Assembly: GCA_021292105.1 (NCBI GenBank)
Contig: CM037874.1
Coordinates: 19,713,534 to 19,777,533, forward strand
Reading direction: 5' to 3'
Length of the DNA: 64,000 nucleotides
Origin: Anadara kagoshimensis
Taxonomy: Eukaryota; Mollusca; Bivalvia; Arcoida; Arcidae
Shown here: piece by piece, positions 11,852 to 23,813 of the stretch
Position numbering within the stretch: the first letter of the stretch is position 1
Layout of the letters: each line of letters begins with the position of its first letter
Notes under the pieces: generated by a model
Told to the model about the DNA's origin: nothing
What the model saw: the letters and a program-made list of their open reading frames with translations, nothing else
Database searches by the model: none
Program-made: the position numbers and the translations under genes

Positions 11852-11991
11852 ATCAAATGTATAGAGCTAAAAGGATTTGCAGGAATATTACAATGATATT
11901 GTTACATTTCTTAAACATAGCACTGTCGTGCTGCTGTACAGCGTAGTTGGGAAAATTGTGTTGTGGCAAGACAGAATATAACCGAAAATTC

Positions 11992-12004
11992 GGGGGGGGG
12001 GGGG
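11992..12004. repeat. Poly(G) tract, 13 bp
   Basis: Uninterrupted G run upstream of the first MGST3 coding exon; a possible quadruplex-former or assembly-error hotspot. Confidence 0.9.
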
Positions 12005-12248
12005 TGTCGTTGATCTATGCATATAGTCCGACGGATGGGTTTTTTTTGGAAAAAGAAACAAATTTTTATGTACCAAACCATGTATTGCTGAATTAAATGG
12101 TAGAAAAAATTAATTTCATAAATATATGAAAAAGACAATAGGTAATTAAAATTTAAAAAAGTTGTACCCGATCGTTTTGTCATTTCGGATAGAGAGAAAG
12201 TAGAGTTTTGCAGATCCTACCGTCGCTATGAGGGGGTACATTCTAGCG

Positions 12249-12640
12249 GTTGTATGCATAACTGGATCATTTAGTTGTTTTACCAGTTCCGAATTTTTAC
12301 TACCGAATAATCTAAAATTTCAATCCCGTTCAATTAAAGGAATCGCAAAATAACTTTCTCAATTTGCTGTTTCTTCAACCGCTTCCTAAATGTACGACAG
12401 ATTGTTGGTGACCTAGTTAACGATGTAAACAAATCGTGATCACGGAAATGCTTTTTTCAAGAAAACATACTACCACGTGTTTTTGAGGACAGGTGTCGAT
12501 ATTTTGGAATCAGTAAACATTTGTATTATAACACCACATAAATTTTATTTCCTCTGCTTGTGGATGACGTCTTCAGCAGCGCTTATATGAAACCCTGTTC
12601 GGAACTGGTAAAACGACTGTATATAAAATTTGCATACAAC
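12249..12640. mobile_element. Foldback/MITE upstream of MGST3
   Basis: GTTGTATGCA (12249-12258) and GTTTTACCAGTTCCGAA (about 12276-12292) recur inverted as TTCGGAACTGGTAAAAC (about 12599-12615) and TGCATACAAC (12631-12640). The intervening DNA is non-coding. It occupies the space between MGST3 and the hypothetical gene at 12866, so it could overlap promoter sequence. Confidence 0.65.
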
Positions 12641-12865
12641 ACTGTACGAATTATCTCCCTTTCACGAAAGTAAAATCTAATCGATAAACATTTTAAAATA
12701 TGACACAATTGCCTCAACATTAAAATACGTTATCATAACCTTCAAAATAAATTTAAATTTCCGTAGATTTCACGAAGAATTAATTAAACAACCTGCCGTT
12801 GCTGTTCATTTCTTAAAAAGTTATGATTTTACATCGTAGGACGCAAACTTCTCGAACTACTTTTT

Positions 12866-13289
12866 ATTGTAAACATGAGATCAGTTCGCCAAATTGCAGA
12901 AATTATTAGATGCATCCCGTCGCAATATTTTACTAGATTCTGAAATGTATTCCGAAAATTTATTCCAAATGTGCATATGTAACCAAATGCATTACCCGTC
13001 TCAGAATACATATCTCACGATAAAACAGATATACTTCTTTCACGCTCATTTATCAGGCGCACTATTTCCAGGTGTACTCATATCTTATAACTTCATAGCA
13101 AAGAAGCTCGATATCTTGGAAGAAAGCGATGACAAAGTACAGGTTCACTTTGTTCACGCTGTACAAAAACTGCCTCCTGCCTTTAAGATTGGGAAAATTG
13201 AAATTCTGAGATCTAGCAAACTGCATTATGATATGCTGACAATAGCTAGTATCTTCATTGCAAAGGCACTATATTGTGGTTCTATCTGA
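12866..13289 (+). CDS. Hypothetical protein, weakly supported
   Basis: An ATG at 12866 opens a short basic peptide (MRSVRQIAEIIRCIP) that stops after 22 codons. An overlapping frame continues for about 130 codons to a stop at 13287-13289, with mixed composition including FFHAHLSGALFPGVLISYNF and HFVHAVQKLPPAFKIGKIE. The composition looks more protein-like than most frames here, and the basic N-terminus resembles a mitochondrial presequence, but joining the two needs a frameshift or missed intron. I do not recognise a family. It may be a real divergent neighbour of MGST3, a pseudogene or chance. Confidence 0.3.
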
Positions 13290-13320
13290 TATTTTCTGGA
13301 CAAGGACAACTACATATGTA

Positions 13321-13640
13321 CAGTCAGTGATTTATCAGGGTCTTTTGGGAAAAGGCCTTAAACTAAAAATTGGGAAAAACCATCAACTGTTTGCTCATTT
13401 TGGGAAAACTTTGACATTATTTTTGATGCCATTAATGATTAAATCTAATGCTTTTAGCGTACTGAGTTAATTGAAGATTGAGAAAAGCAGCCACATTTAT
13501 GGCCAGACTTCAGCTATGTATCTGGTACGATTTTCTAATTGGGAATTTTCTCTGCCCATTTTGGGAGAAAATCAATGTTTTTTAATTGGGAATAGGGCAG
13601 AATTTTGGCCATAAATAGGCCCTTGATAAATCCCTGACAG
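13321..13640. mobile_element. MITE, 320 bp, TA duplication
   Basis: The left end CAGTCAGTGATTTATCAGGG is mirrored by CCTTGATAAATCCCTGACAG at the right end. TA precedes the left end and follows the right end. The interior repeats TTGGGAAAA/ATTGGGAA motifs and has no coding content. Confidence 0.75.
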
Positions 13641-13943
13641 TAAATTTAATTTTTCAGTATATCACTGTTGTTTTGGGGGATTTTTGTGGACAAATTGCGA
13701 AATTTTTCCATAGGGAAACTACCTTCATTTGGTAGTAATTTTAAGCAAGCAAAAACACTATATTATAATTTCTAGTGTAAGTTTATGTAGAATGGAAAGC
13801 TTTGTTGTGTAAGAACATGAGGTAATGGATATGGTTCTATTCTAAACCCAGACCTTTCAGTAAATTTTCAATTACCGGTAGAAGACTTTTTTTGTTAAAG
13901 TAGGCAGCCAATATGTGCTGTGTCTAAATAGTAAATACTGGAC

Positions 13944-14304
13944 TATAGATAGTTCCCATGGACCTCTAGCAGACGAATTTTCAGTAGAGTGGTCGCCATT
14001 TTGTTAAGCAATCTATATAATTTATCTATCTATTTTAACCAAATTTGTTAATTTTTAAATTATTGTTTTTCAAAAAGTAATCGGTATATCAATAATGTTT
14101 TTAAATTTATGAAATTGTCAATGTTTTTACTTTGACTTGGTATATTTTATAGGATTTTTGTCCCCATAACAATGATGTGACAATAAATTTTATACACCCT
14201 ATTTTAGACAGAATTAATAAGACTCAATTTCTAATGCCTACCAAAAATGGCCGCTACTTTACCTGTAAAGTAGACGGTGTGACATCACATGGGAACTATC
14301 TATA
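13944..14304. mobile_element. MITE with 17 bp inverted repeats and direct CTGGAC flanks
   Basis: TATAGATAGTTCCCATG (13944-13960) is perfectly inverted as CATGGGAACTATCTATA (14288-14304). CTGGAC occurs directly outside both ends (13938-13943 and 14305-14310), extendable to 7-8 bp with slippage of the ends. A 6-8 bp duplication differs from the TA-type MITE next to it and suggests another superfamily, possibly hAT-like. Confidence 0.75.
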
Positions 14305-14310
14305 CTGGAC

Positions 14311-14889
14311 GATATCGATTTCTCATGAATTGTATGTTTTTTGTGTACATAGAAGCTTAAATTAATCAATGTATACATAATTTATCATAATGGATTGGTT
14401 TTGACGCAACAAATATAACTTTTATGCATAAATTTATGGCCTATATGAACGGACTTAACACAACAATAGGAAGTGTCAGGTTTCAATGAGCCATTGCGCA
14501 TGTGCAGGGAAATGTGGCGTCAGAAACTGTGAACTTTGTGTAAGTAGGCAACAAACTTAAACTTAAAAGTAACAAACAACTTTGTCCCCTTGCTTGTTTT
14601 AATGAAACTACTGTAAACCTGCTACAATATTTTTTCTATCTACTACAAAGGGAGATATATTTGTATATAATTAAACATTCTATAAAATTTCTATATTTTT
14701 ACAATTTATCCTTCAACTGTAGGTGCAATCACACAAATGTCCATCAAAACCTTTGCTAGAGCCTATCTAAATGTATACCAGTCTCAAATGCTGGTTGTAT
14801 TTTGTGCAGTTCACAAGCATAAGTTGCTTTGGAAGAATAGAATTTTATCATGTTAATTATTCATCCTGACATGTAGCTGGAGGAAGGAA
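14311..14889. other. Intergenic, nothing recognised
   Basis: AT-rich sequence without convincing frames, repeats or RNA signals. Confidence 0.4.
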
Positions 14890-15570
14890 GGGGCTTAGGG
14901 CCTATTGCTGTATTTCCATTGGGTGTCATGTAAGGTATGGTCCATCAATAAGGTGGTGTATGTCTCTGTAAAGCATGGCAATCTTTGCTTTGGCTCTCCG
15001 GGTACACACTTGACACTGTCATTACCTGTTACCTGTCTGTAGAAACCACTACAGGCTGTTCGCCTCTCTGGTCCATTTTAATGAAGTACTTTAAACTATT
15101 TTCTGTTCTATCCGGTTCCGGTTCGTAAATGGTCAGGTGGAATTTTAAAATTTACATTTGTCCAATGCTTGTTAATGGCACTTTTAAAGCTATTTAGAGA
15201 TGGTTTGTTGACGAGTTCCGCTGGTAGGGAATTTCATGTATTTGTCACACGTTGACTAAAAGTTGCTTTCCTCATATTAGTTCTACTGAATTCTTTATGG
15301 AGTTTGAAATTGTGCCCCCTGGTGTTACTTTTTGTGTAGAGTTATTGATGACAAACGGTCAAACTCCAGGATGACTTACTTTTACAGGTTGTGTAGTGTT
15401 TAAATTCTGTACACATGGGTTTATAGATTTCCTCACAGACATGTTCCAAATCTTTATTCAACCATGTAGAATTCAAACATTTAAGTGTATTTGTCGCATA
15501 TGACCTACATCTTAAAATTCTGGGAATTCCCAGTTCTTGACACGACGATTTTTCAAGGTTGTTTAATAAT
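14890..15570 (-). pseudogene. CR1/Jockey-like LINE reverse transcriptase C-terminus, decayed
   Basis: Minus-strand translation gives the C-terminal signature of CR1/Jockey-type ORF2: RGHNFKLHKEFSRTNMRKAT, then FSQRVTNT(stop)NSLPAEL (W of the usual WNSLP lost to a stop), then SLNSFKSAINKHW. Further upstream, LNNLEKSSCQELGIPRILRC resembles the preceding RT thumb region. A short 3' UTR follows. The copy is 5' truncated with in-frame stops. Confidence 0.7.
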
Positions 15571-16839
15571 TAATGTATAATTTTTAAATTCGGTCCATTT
15601 TATTGAGCTGTGCATACCAACTAAAGAACAGCAAATGTAACTCCATGAAAAATTCTACAAGTAGCCACAGTAGGTACCTCACTTTCAGAAACAAATTATA
15701 GAATTCATAAAAAATAATTCTGACTTTATCGACATGGAAGAAATGCTCGTCCCTTGCTTTCAGCGGGGAAGATGTCAAATATTGTTCTCCAATGTGTCGG
15801 AATGTTGCTAAAATATGCATGCATTGGTTGTCATAAGCAGAGATATGAATTAAAGTCATTTTCACGCAGTTCTTACCTCCTCAGCTCCTGTGGTACCTCA
15901 AGACAAAAGCGGCGTGCATACAAGGGTCACAGTACAATGTTAAAAAATAGCCGCGTTCTGCTCTATTATTCTAGGAGTCGTATCTCTGAACGGTAAAATT
16001 GAAACGGGTACCAGGCGTATTTCTTGTATTCAAAATCCTTCTTAATTTGGAGCACCATGCCTGATATGACGCAATTTATAGAGGCATGTTATCATCACAA
16101 TGTTGTGGTTGGAATCAAACTTAGATATCTTGCTTGATTTAACTTTAATAGACATGAAATTTCACATGTGTTATAAGAACTTTGTAATTATTTTCTTCTT
16201 TTTTCAAATCTTCGCTCGTTGAACTCTTAGAAATAAATTAAATTTTAAAAAAATCCCCGCAAGAATGCTGCTATAATTCTGGAATTCTGAGTTAAATAAC
16301 TATAGAGTTAAGTTAAGTGTACGTCGCTGGTTTAATAAACTATTTCGATAAAATCTTTGTTGAGATTCGATATAAACACTTTTCTTTTACAGTCTTGTTT
16401 TAAAAGCAACTCGGATTCAAAATACTATTTTCCCCTATCCGGCTCACTGATCAGCGAACTTTTAATATTCATCGTAGTTTTTTGTAATGTCCAATTTTTC
16501 CATAGTAGTTTTCGCATTTGTGGAATATATTGTGTTTATAGTTTGGTGCTTTTAGGGCGTGTGTTCCGAGACTTTTGGGGTTTACATAATTTGTAGTGCC
16601 ATTTCCTATATATAGATACATGTTGTATTGTTTTGAAAATTTAGAGAAAGTGAAAGGTACACCATACACGTATATCCAAATCCTTCGGGTTTATTTCCAT
16701 TTTTGTGAAATATAATTATATTTCCGACAAATTTATATTTATAACTATGTGTTATGATATGCGAGCTTGTTAAACATCGGAGGTGGAAATGGATTGGACA
16801 TATATTATATGTAATATATGTGATATAATTTATTAAGAC
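15571..16839. other. Intergenic, nothing recognised
   Basis: Short frames on both strands (e.g. 16357-16596, 16606-16971) have no motif; the latter partly oppose the LINE fragment that follows. A splice-donor-like GAGGTAAGAAC on the minus strand near 15876 has no supporting exon. Confidence 0.35.
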
Positions 16840-17075
16840 AGAAGCCAGATGAACATCCAAGGATTGCTCTGCAATGGACACCAGCAGAAGGAAAGAGAAG
16901 AAGAGGGCGGCCGAAGGAGACCTGGCGCAGGACTGTTGAAAAGGAAAGATCGGATTTTGGACTTGGGACATGGAGTGAAGCTGCTAAAATAGCTGCCAAT
17001 AGAGATTCTTGGAGGAGAAGATATCTGGCCCAATTCTCCACAAGGAGAGATGGACATAAGTCAAGTAAGTCAAGT
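16840..17075 (+). pseudogene. 3' end of an RTE-like LINE (ORF2 C-terminus plus tail)
   Basis: The plus strand encodes RPDEHPRIALQWTPAEGKRR, then RGRPKETWRRTVEKERS and WSEAAKIAANRDSWRRR, the C-terminal GRPK-TWRRT region common to RTE-type ORF2 proteins. It ends in the tail GGAGAGATGG-ACATAAGTCA followed by AGTAAGTCAAG. The minus-strand copy at 20966-22235 shares both protein and tail, so this is a severely 5'-truncated copy of the same family. Confidence 0.75.
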
Positions 17076-17564
17076 TATGATATGTGCTTAGTTCCTTGCT
17101 TTAAAGAGGATTGGTAGTTTGCAGTGACATGTTCAATATATATGGCATTGCAGAAAGGCAATTCGACTGAATGTGAGTACAGTAAAAGCTACAATATGTC
17201 TAAATCCTTGGTAACTTTCCGCATTTTGTTAACTGTGCTTTGTTATAATATATGGTTTGGTTGTTTCTTTTGCAGCGTTTGTTCACAAAAAGACACTTTG
17301 ATAAGTTGGACACTTTAATGATTTTTTGTCCAGGATTACCCTAAATATATGTGACATTTCATAGTTCCATGTTCTTTTTACTGTTTTCAATTTGGATTAT
17401 ACACACGCTTACCCTTCCAGAGCATCCGACCTTGCTCCCCTTGTATAAGTTCACGCGTGTTTAATTAAATTTATCAGTTTCAAAGTTTTTCCAGTTGGGT
17501 TGCTAAATCAAGATCATCAGAGGAAAGTCTTTCTGTTTGAATCCCGGTCCTAGGCTTGATTGAT
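17076..17564. other. Intergenic, nothing recognised
   Basis: No frame with recognisable motifs; the 64-codon frame at 17124-17318 is unsupported. Confidence 0.35.
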
Positions 17565-17850
17565 CATTAATTAATGGGGTTTAACTTCTAAGTCAATAAT
17601 ATTTCACTTATATCGAGATGTCACCAGCTATAGGTGTAGGTGCAGAAATATTTACTTGTGCTTTGCGGTGATGGCATTATGCAGTGAGGGTTCTTTATCG
17701 TGCCACGCCTACCTTGACAAGGGGCCTCGGTTTTTAAGGTTTGTCCGAACAGTCATTACACTTTTTCTATTCTTGGGTCAGACCTGACAAGAGACCAAAC
17801 CCTCGATCTCCTTGACTTACGGAGCAAGCACTCTACCAACTGACCTGCCT
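17565..17850 (-). mobile_element. RUDI-like SINE, minus strand
   Basis: Read on the minus strand, a head (CAGTTGGTAGAGTGCTTGCT) with a damaged B box (GATCGAGGGTTTGG) is followed by GGTCTGACCCAAGAATAG, the GGCACGATAAAGAACCC core and a TCGATATAAGTGAAATATT tail. Same family as 402-740. Confidence 0.75.
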
Positions 17851-18175
17851 GCTACATATACCGAAGGGGTAGGTCTCCTACTACCACCACCCCTTTTCCA
17901 CACTTGTTTAAAATGAACTGTATGACATCCATCTGAACTATTATATTATTAGTTTTAAAATGACTAGTTAGTCAGTTTCATCATTGTATAATGCGCATTA
18001 AAGGTGCAACCGAACACAAGAATATTCTCAGTAGAAAGAAACAGATTATTTTAGACAGATTTTTTCCGTGAAGCCGATAAACGGACAAAGTCAAATGAGA
18101 CAGACTTTTTTCCCATTAAAACCAATTAAAAAAAATGTACAAAAATTTGGACTTTTATATGGAAATAGAACATCG

Positions 18176-18475
18176 TGCTGTCATGCGCTACTTTTGAATG
18201 TTTATGAAATAATACATTCAAAAGTAGCACATGACAATTGTCATGTGCTACTTTTGAATGTATTATTTCATAAAAATTGTCATGTGCTACTTTTGAATGT
18301 ATTATTTCATAAAAATTCAAAAGTAGCACATGAATTTTTATGAAATAATACTTCAAAAGTAGCACATGACAATTGTCATGTGCTACTTTTGAATGTATTA
18401 TTTCATAAAAATTGTCATGTGCTACTTTTGAATGTATTATTTCATAAAAATTCAAAAGTAGCACATGACAGTGCT
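18176..18475. repeat. Nested inverted and direct repeats of a ~40 bp unit
   Basis: The unit CATGTGCTACTTTTGAATGT plus ATTATTTCATAAAAATT occurs about nine times, alternating between strands. It contains junction palindromes such as CACATGACAATTGTCATGTG at 18229 and 18363. A 130 bp block (forward, forward, reverse) is duplicated. The region can fold into several long hairpins. Its open frames on both strands (18068-18464) simply translate the repeat and are not genes. Confidence 0.85.
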
Positions 18476-18520
18476 ATAAAAATCATTCAAAAAAGATAAT
18501 CTTGTGTGCTAAAAATTAGT

Positions 18521-18539
18521 TCTCTCTCTCTCTCTCTCT
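18521..18539. repeat. (TC)n microsatellite
   Basis: Perfect TC dinucleotide run just after the palindromic array. Confidence 0.9.
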
Positions 18540-18866
18540 GCCATGTCCCTTGGTTTAATTAGATGAATTCACGTATCATTAATGGAATCACTCTTCATGG
18601 AAGTCTGTTAATTAGTATTACTAACTAATTGATACTACCTGGTTTCTTTTACGCCTCAGCGATCAGGTAAATAACATTATCACCTAAGACTGGTCAGTAC
18701 TACCTGGATTTTTTCATGCTTCAGCGAACTGGTAAATTAAATCATCACCTGATTGCACTTTCCTACCTGTGTACACGAATTATTTAATCAGTACCACTAA
18801 TTAACTGGTCATTACGCTGGTTGATTGACAATTAGCTGTGAGAAAGAGGGGAAAGTCGGGGCAACT

Positions 18867-18880
18867 GGGGGGGGGGGGGG
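18867..18880. repeat. Poly(G) tract, 14 bp
   Basis: G14 followed closely by CACGGGCCCCC; likely hard to sequence. Confidence 0.9.
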
Positions 18881-19752
18881 CACGGGCCCCCTGTGTCCCC
18901 CACTGGATCCGCCATTTACACCCGGCCAAACATGACCTACGAGACTCTACAAATTTTAATTTTTACCTGATTAAAAATATACATACATGTATATGATGAT
19001 GATCTAAAAAATAAGAACTCTAAGTTTAAGTTCTCTAAGATATAGGAGACTGGTTAATATTAGAGATATTCTCTAGTTCCAGAATCTTATTAATTAATTA
19101 TTTATAATGTTATATGTATTATATATGTATTTAATTTATCAAATAAATCCTGTTTAAACTAAATAAAACTATTATTATAACTTGGTATATGGTTAAATAA
19201 CGTTAGTCTAAAAGTGTCATCAAATTCACATTTTAAAATCACACGTATTTTATCTTCTATCACATTTATCAGAGACATATATGTCTCTGCATTTATATAT
19301 AAATATCATATATAAAAATTCTATATAAGAACCTATATTACGACCTAGATTAATTCACAAAATTATGCTCATAATCTTTCCATTAATTAACGAAGGCTCG
19401 TAAACGACCCTGGCTAAATACGGAGAACCATACCCTATATGATTAGCCTTACCATACCCTGTCAGTCTTCATTTATGCCAGTGAAACATCTGAAAGGTAA
19501 GTCGATATATAAAAGAGTTATTTTAATAATCGATTAAAATCCTATAAACTTGAGTTTTCCTGAAAATTTGGACAAATCGGTAAATGATATTAAGTTTTAT
19601 GTAGCAGTTGTGTAGTGGGATAGTTAAACTTAATACCTACTAATCATTCTATGATATGTTTCCCCTAATTCTTTTAATAATTTGCGATTTCAATATTATG
19701 TGGTAAAAATAACGCGCTCTGATTGGTCATGGATATACTGGGCAGATTTGCC

Positions 19753-19755
<3 letters not shown>
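18881..19755. other. Intergenic, nothing recognised
   Basis: AT-rich sequence with no supported gene or repeat. Confidence 0.35.
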
Positions 19756-19809
<54 letters not shown>

Positions 19810-19814
19810 TATTA
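19756..19814. repeat. (TA)n microsatellite
   Basis: Nearly perfect TA run with one phase slip near its right end. Confidence 0.9.
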
Positions 19815-20196
19815 TTAACAGCTTAATTATTATTACATGTACATATGATGTATTACCCATGGTGTACTAATATCCGCCATACATGTAAATATATGCAATG
19901 TTTGTACATATCTGCTTACAGCTAATTACGGTTAGAATATTGAATTGAATTGAAGTTTCCTGTGGAGTCCCTACTATTTGTTTATAACATTTTGTTCAGA
20001 ACATTGATTTAGATGCTAAATTAAAACCCCAGAACAGGTTTTGTTTTTTTAAAAGAAAGGTCCAAGTATTAAACTTGTGTATTTATATATTTAGCGATTG
20101 GGTTTGTTCTGCGCCTCTACAAAGTTATTTGAAAAAATGGTAAGAAGTATATAATTATCAAGCAATATCGTAGAACTAAGATAAAAGAACAAACGG

Positions 20197-20198
<2 letters not shown>

Positions 20199-20293
<95 letters not shown>
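20199..20293. repeat. Compound (TG)n(AG)n microsatellite
   Basis: About 34 bp of TG is followed directly by about 60 bp of AG. The Ser-Leu/Thr-His frame across it on the minus strand is an artefact. Confidence 0.95.
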
Positions 20294-20295
<2 letters not shown>

Positions 20296-20965
20296 TCATA
20301 ATATACGTTTAAAAATAATACATTACTTTAACAAAACTGGTATGCGACACTTACATGTATACATGCAATGATCGATTGCATTTCAATCGATCGATATATA
20401 TAGCATTAGAAATTATTGCAATAACGTGAAAGTAGAAGAAAGACTTTAAACTGCCAGAACATGTAAATGGCGATAAAATTCTAGTTAACAAAAGAAACAA
20501 AATGGAAATGAGAGAATTATTGGAATCTAATTGAAAATAAATAAAATAAAATAAATTAATTTGGTATGACGTGCAAATTAAAGTCCATTCCCAATCCTTT
20601 AGACTCTCGGTTTTTCGTAGATTTCTCTAAAACAAGGCTTTTTTTATTGTAAAAGTAAAATCGTACATGCATTATACAATTCATGCCGTAATTAATTTTT
20701 AATATTTCTATTCCACACTTTTCTCAGTTTTCTCCCATTCACATAAATTTTGGTCAATTTTGAACAATGGCTATTTTGTCGAAGTCACATTTTTCGGTCG
20801 AAACCATTTTGGACTGGGAAATACTGAGCTAATTTGCATAAGAAATACATATGAACAATGTTAATACGCAACATTACACATAATTGACAAGGACGAATAA
20901 TTTTGTTTTTGAAAATTACTCAAAATTGTTTAAATTATTGATTTACCTGAAGTCCATAAATTTAT
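20294..20965. other. Intergenic, nothing recognised
   Basis: No coding or structural signal beyond short AT-rich frames. Confidence 0.35.
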
Positions 20966-22235
20966 CAATAGTGACTTACTTGACTTATTTCCGTCTCTCC
21001 GTGAGGAGAATCGGGCCGTTTACAAGTTCTCTCCATTTTCCTCTATCAGTTGCTACTTTTGTTGCCTCAGTCCATGAATTGTATCCTAGTTCCTTTCGTT
21101 CTCTTTCAATAGTCCTTCTCCAAGTCTCTTTGGGTCGCCTATTTTTTATCTTCTCCTTTGGTGTCCAGGTAAGTGCTAGTTTTGCGTACCTGTTGTTTCT
21201 CATTCTCAAAACGTAGCCTAGCCATTTCCATCTTCTTTTGATTGTCGTGCTGATCTTTTCTGCCCCAGCTCTTGCTCTTGTTTCTTCATTGGATATTTCC
21301 TGTGGCCAGTAGATTTTTAAAATTCTTCTTAGACATTTATGAAGGAAGGTTTTGCGTCTTCGGTTTTTGTCATTTTCCATGTTTCGGTGCCATGCAGGAG
21401 GACTGGGAGTACATTTGAGTTTAGAAGGAGGAATTTTGTTCTTTTTGAGACCTGGCTGTTGTTCCAGATAGGAGTTAGTTTGCTGAATGTAAATCGGGCG
21501 AGGCATAGTCGTCTTCTGATATCTTCATCTGTCCCCCCTGTGTTAGTTAGTATTGCTCCTAGGTATGTAAAGGTTTTGACATCTTCAATTACTTTCTGGT
21601 CGTTGCTTGTGATCATTTGAGCGTTGTTCGCATTGTATCTCATCACCTTGGTCTTTGACGCGTTGATTTTGAAGCCGGTGGAGTGGACGTTGTTACTTAC
21701 GTCACTGAATTTTATATGAAGCTGATCTTTTGTACTTGAGATTAACGCAATGTCATCTGCATAATCTAGGTCATCCAGTTTGGTTGTAAAGTTCCATCTT
21801 ATTCCTGTGTAATTTGTGGCATTTAATTTTCTTATTACCCAGTCGAAAACCATGAGAAACAAGGAACATGTTGCAACCTTGCTTAACTCCTGATCTGATT
21901 TTAAACCAGTTTGATGCTCTACTTGATGTTATTAGTCGTTGTTGCTGTACATGCATTTTCCTGTTTTGAATATCTTGTCTGGGATGCCATATTGTTTCAT
22001 GATTTTTCATTGCGTGTCTTGGTGAACACTGTCGAATGTTTTTTGAAAGTCAATGAAACAGATGTTAAGGTTGGAGTTCCATTCTACAGTTTGCTCAATA
22101 ATGTTCCTGAATATAAAATTTGTTCCTTTGTGCCTCGTCATTCTCTGAATCCTGCCTGTTCTTCCCTAAGGTGTTTGTCCACTTGTTGTGTTATACGCTT
22201 GATGATGATTTTACCAAGGACTTTTTTCAATATAC
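20966..22235 (-). pseudogene. RTE-like LINE fragment: RT catalytic core to 3' end, frameshifted
   Basis: Overlapping minus-strand frames reconstruct an ORF2 piece: FIDFQKTFDSVH (about 22060-22025), the GVKQGC turn (about 21890), catalytic YADDIALISS (about 21740), GFKINASKTKVM and TYLGAILTNTGGTDEDI (about 21660-21530), and finally the GRPK/TWRRT-type C-terminus and WTEATKVATDRGKW (about 21150-21040). At least two frameshifts separate the pieces. The 3' tail GGAGAGACGGAAATAAGTCA matches the copy at 16840. The 5' part, including any endonuclease, is missing. RTE-like is my best placement; CR1-like is possible. Confidence 0.8.
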
Positions 22236-23078
22236 ATATGGTGTTATAATGCTGCACGCACGAGTATGTCATGTACTAAAATTTGTCTTGTTAACATCGA
22301 CATATTTTTGTACGAAATAGCAAAAGAAAGGAAGAATAAGTAAATAGTTTATTTCTGTGTCACATGTAATTTTAAAATAATATACAAATATCATAAAAAC
22401 ATATCATAAAATTTAAACTTCTAACAACCTTAGGAGACTTATGAGACACAATTAAAATCAGAAAATAACATTCTACGTCTATACATATCATATTAAAGTT
22501 TTGCTAAAATAGTTTGTACACAATCGTTTTCTAAAATATAACAAAATTTATCAATGTCATTTAAGACATTAAACACAGGATTAAAATATTCAATTTTTTG
22601 GGGGAAAAAAACCGATCACAAGTCATCATTAAAAATTCAGTCCATTAAAAATGTTTTTCGTCCTCAATGGCGGTCTTCAAGGCATTATTCTCAATTTTCA
22701 ATGACTAATCTTCTTTCTTTAAATCAGTTATTAAAATTTGATACATGTTATCCATCATTTTCTTCATTCCACCAATCATATCATCATACATAGAAGTTAG
22801 CATAGCTGTAGCAATTCTAGAAATGTTATAATTTGACATTGTGCAATATGTCATCATTCCTGGAGGGACTTGCATTGCATCTGGTAAAGTGCATAGATTG
22901 ATCGAATGGCATGTTTCTAGATGATTTGTCAAAACGCAATACCTTAAGTGAGATATAGGATATTATGGGATTTACACACGATATGTTAAAATTTGGTGAA
23001 ACAGATTCTCTGACGCTAAGCGTTCAGTACTGTCAGTGCTTTCAACATTATCATCAAGCAAATTACATATACGGTGTT
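22236..23078. other. Intergenic; one unsupported 75-codon frame
   Basis: The minus-strand frame at 22705-22932 (starting MTNHLETCHSINLCTLPD) has balanced composition and continues beyond its stop with KIENNALKTAIEDEKHF in frame. It could be a decayed exon of an unknown gene, but I recognise no family. Confidence 0.25.
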
Positions 23079-23341
23079 ATAGGTAAATAACTTTGACCTG
23101 CCAGTTTGACCTTTCATTTTAATTATTTTTATCACGAACCAAGTACAGGTACATGTATATGTATAGGAAACACATGATTGTGTTTATTTTGTTTACACCA
23201 TAAGACATACTCACCTCATAGGGTAAACCTGTGCACCGTGTATGTATGAACTTGGAACTACCTATGTACATAATGTGGGCCCTCCTATATTAATATACCT
23301 AATGAAAGGTCAAACGGACAGGTCAATGTTGTTTGCCTATA
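23079..23341. mobile_element. Inverted-repeat element, AGGCAAAC family, copy 1
   Basis: The left end GGTAAATAACTTTGACCTG + CCAGTTTGACCTTTCAT is the inverted counterpart of the right end AATGAAAGGTCAAACGGACA + GGTCAATGTTGTTTGCC. Related copies lie at 27017-27436, 29491-29906 and 34504-34734. TIRs are about 38 bp and the interiors differ. Confidence 0.7.
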
Positions 23342-23813
23342 CGCACGGGTAACCACATTCATAGTTTTAAGTTTTTTCCCGGTTCATTTATGTATTCTCA
23401 CCACAAATTTATAATCTGCTATCATTCTGCAATTTCTTGAACCATATAATTCTCGGTTAGATGTAAGTTGTGCTATTATACCATTTTCTCAGAGCTTACA
23501 CTGGTCGTGCTATCAAGTTCGACCATCTAAGGTCACTGTCACAGACTTTGATACAATATATGTACGGAATTCTCTGTAACTAAAAATACACAATCTGACT
23601 GTTCAATAAATAATGAATGAATGGATTAATGAATTATTTTATTAGAAAAATATAAAGATGGAGTAAATTAACGCTATATAGATAAAAACGATTAAATTTA
23701 TCTGGAATATAACGTAAGTAAGTAACCTGGAATATTTACTGATATAGTTTTTGCCTGATTTATTTTGTGCTTCTTATGAATATTTCAGCAGGAGTGACGG
23801 GTTTGGCGACAAA

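Noticed and set aside
11888..12183. Small minus-strand ORFs upstream of MGST3 as a 5' exon
   Set aside because: They run through the G13 tract, have no splice junction in frame with MGST3 and no motif.
16606..17057. Minus-strand ORFs of 74-121 codons
   Set aside because: They lie opposite a plus-strand LINE ORF2 C-terminus and are shadows of it.
18068..18464. Repetitive CHVLLLNV proteins on both strands
   Set aside because: They only translate the palindromic 40 bp repeat.
20117..20299. Ser-Leu/Thr-His repeat protein
   Set aside because: Translation of the (TG)n(AG)n microsatellite.
21339..22320. Plus-strand ORFs of 66-112 codons
   Set aside because: Antisense shadows of the minus-strand LINE RT.
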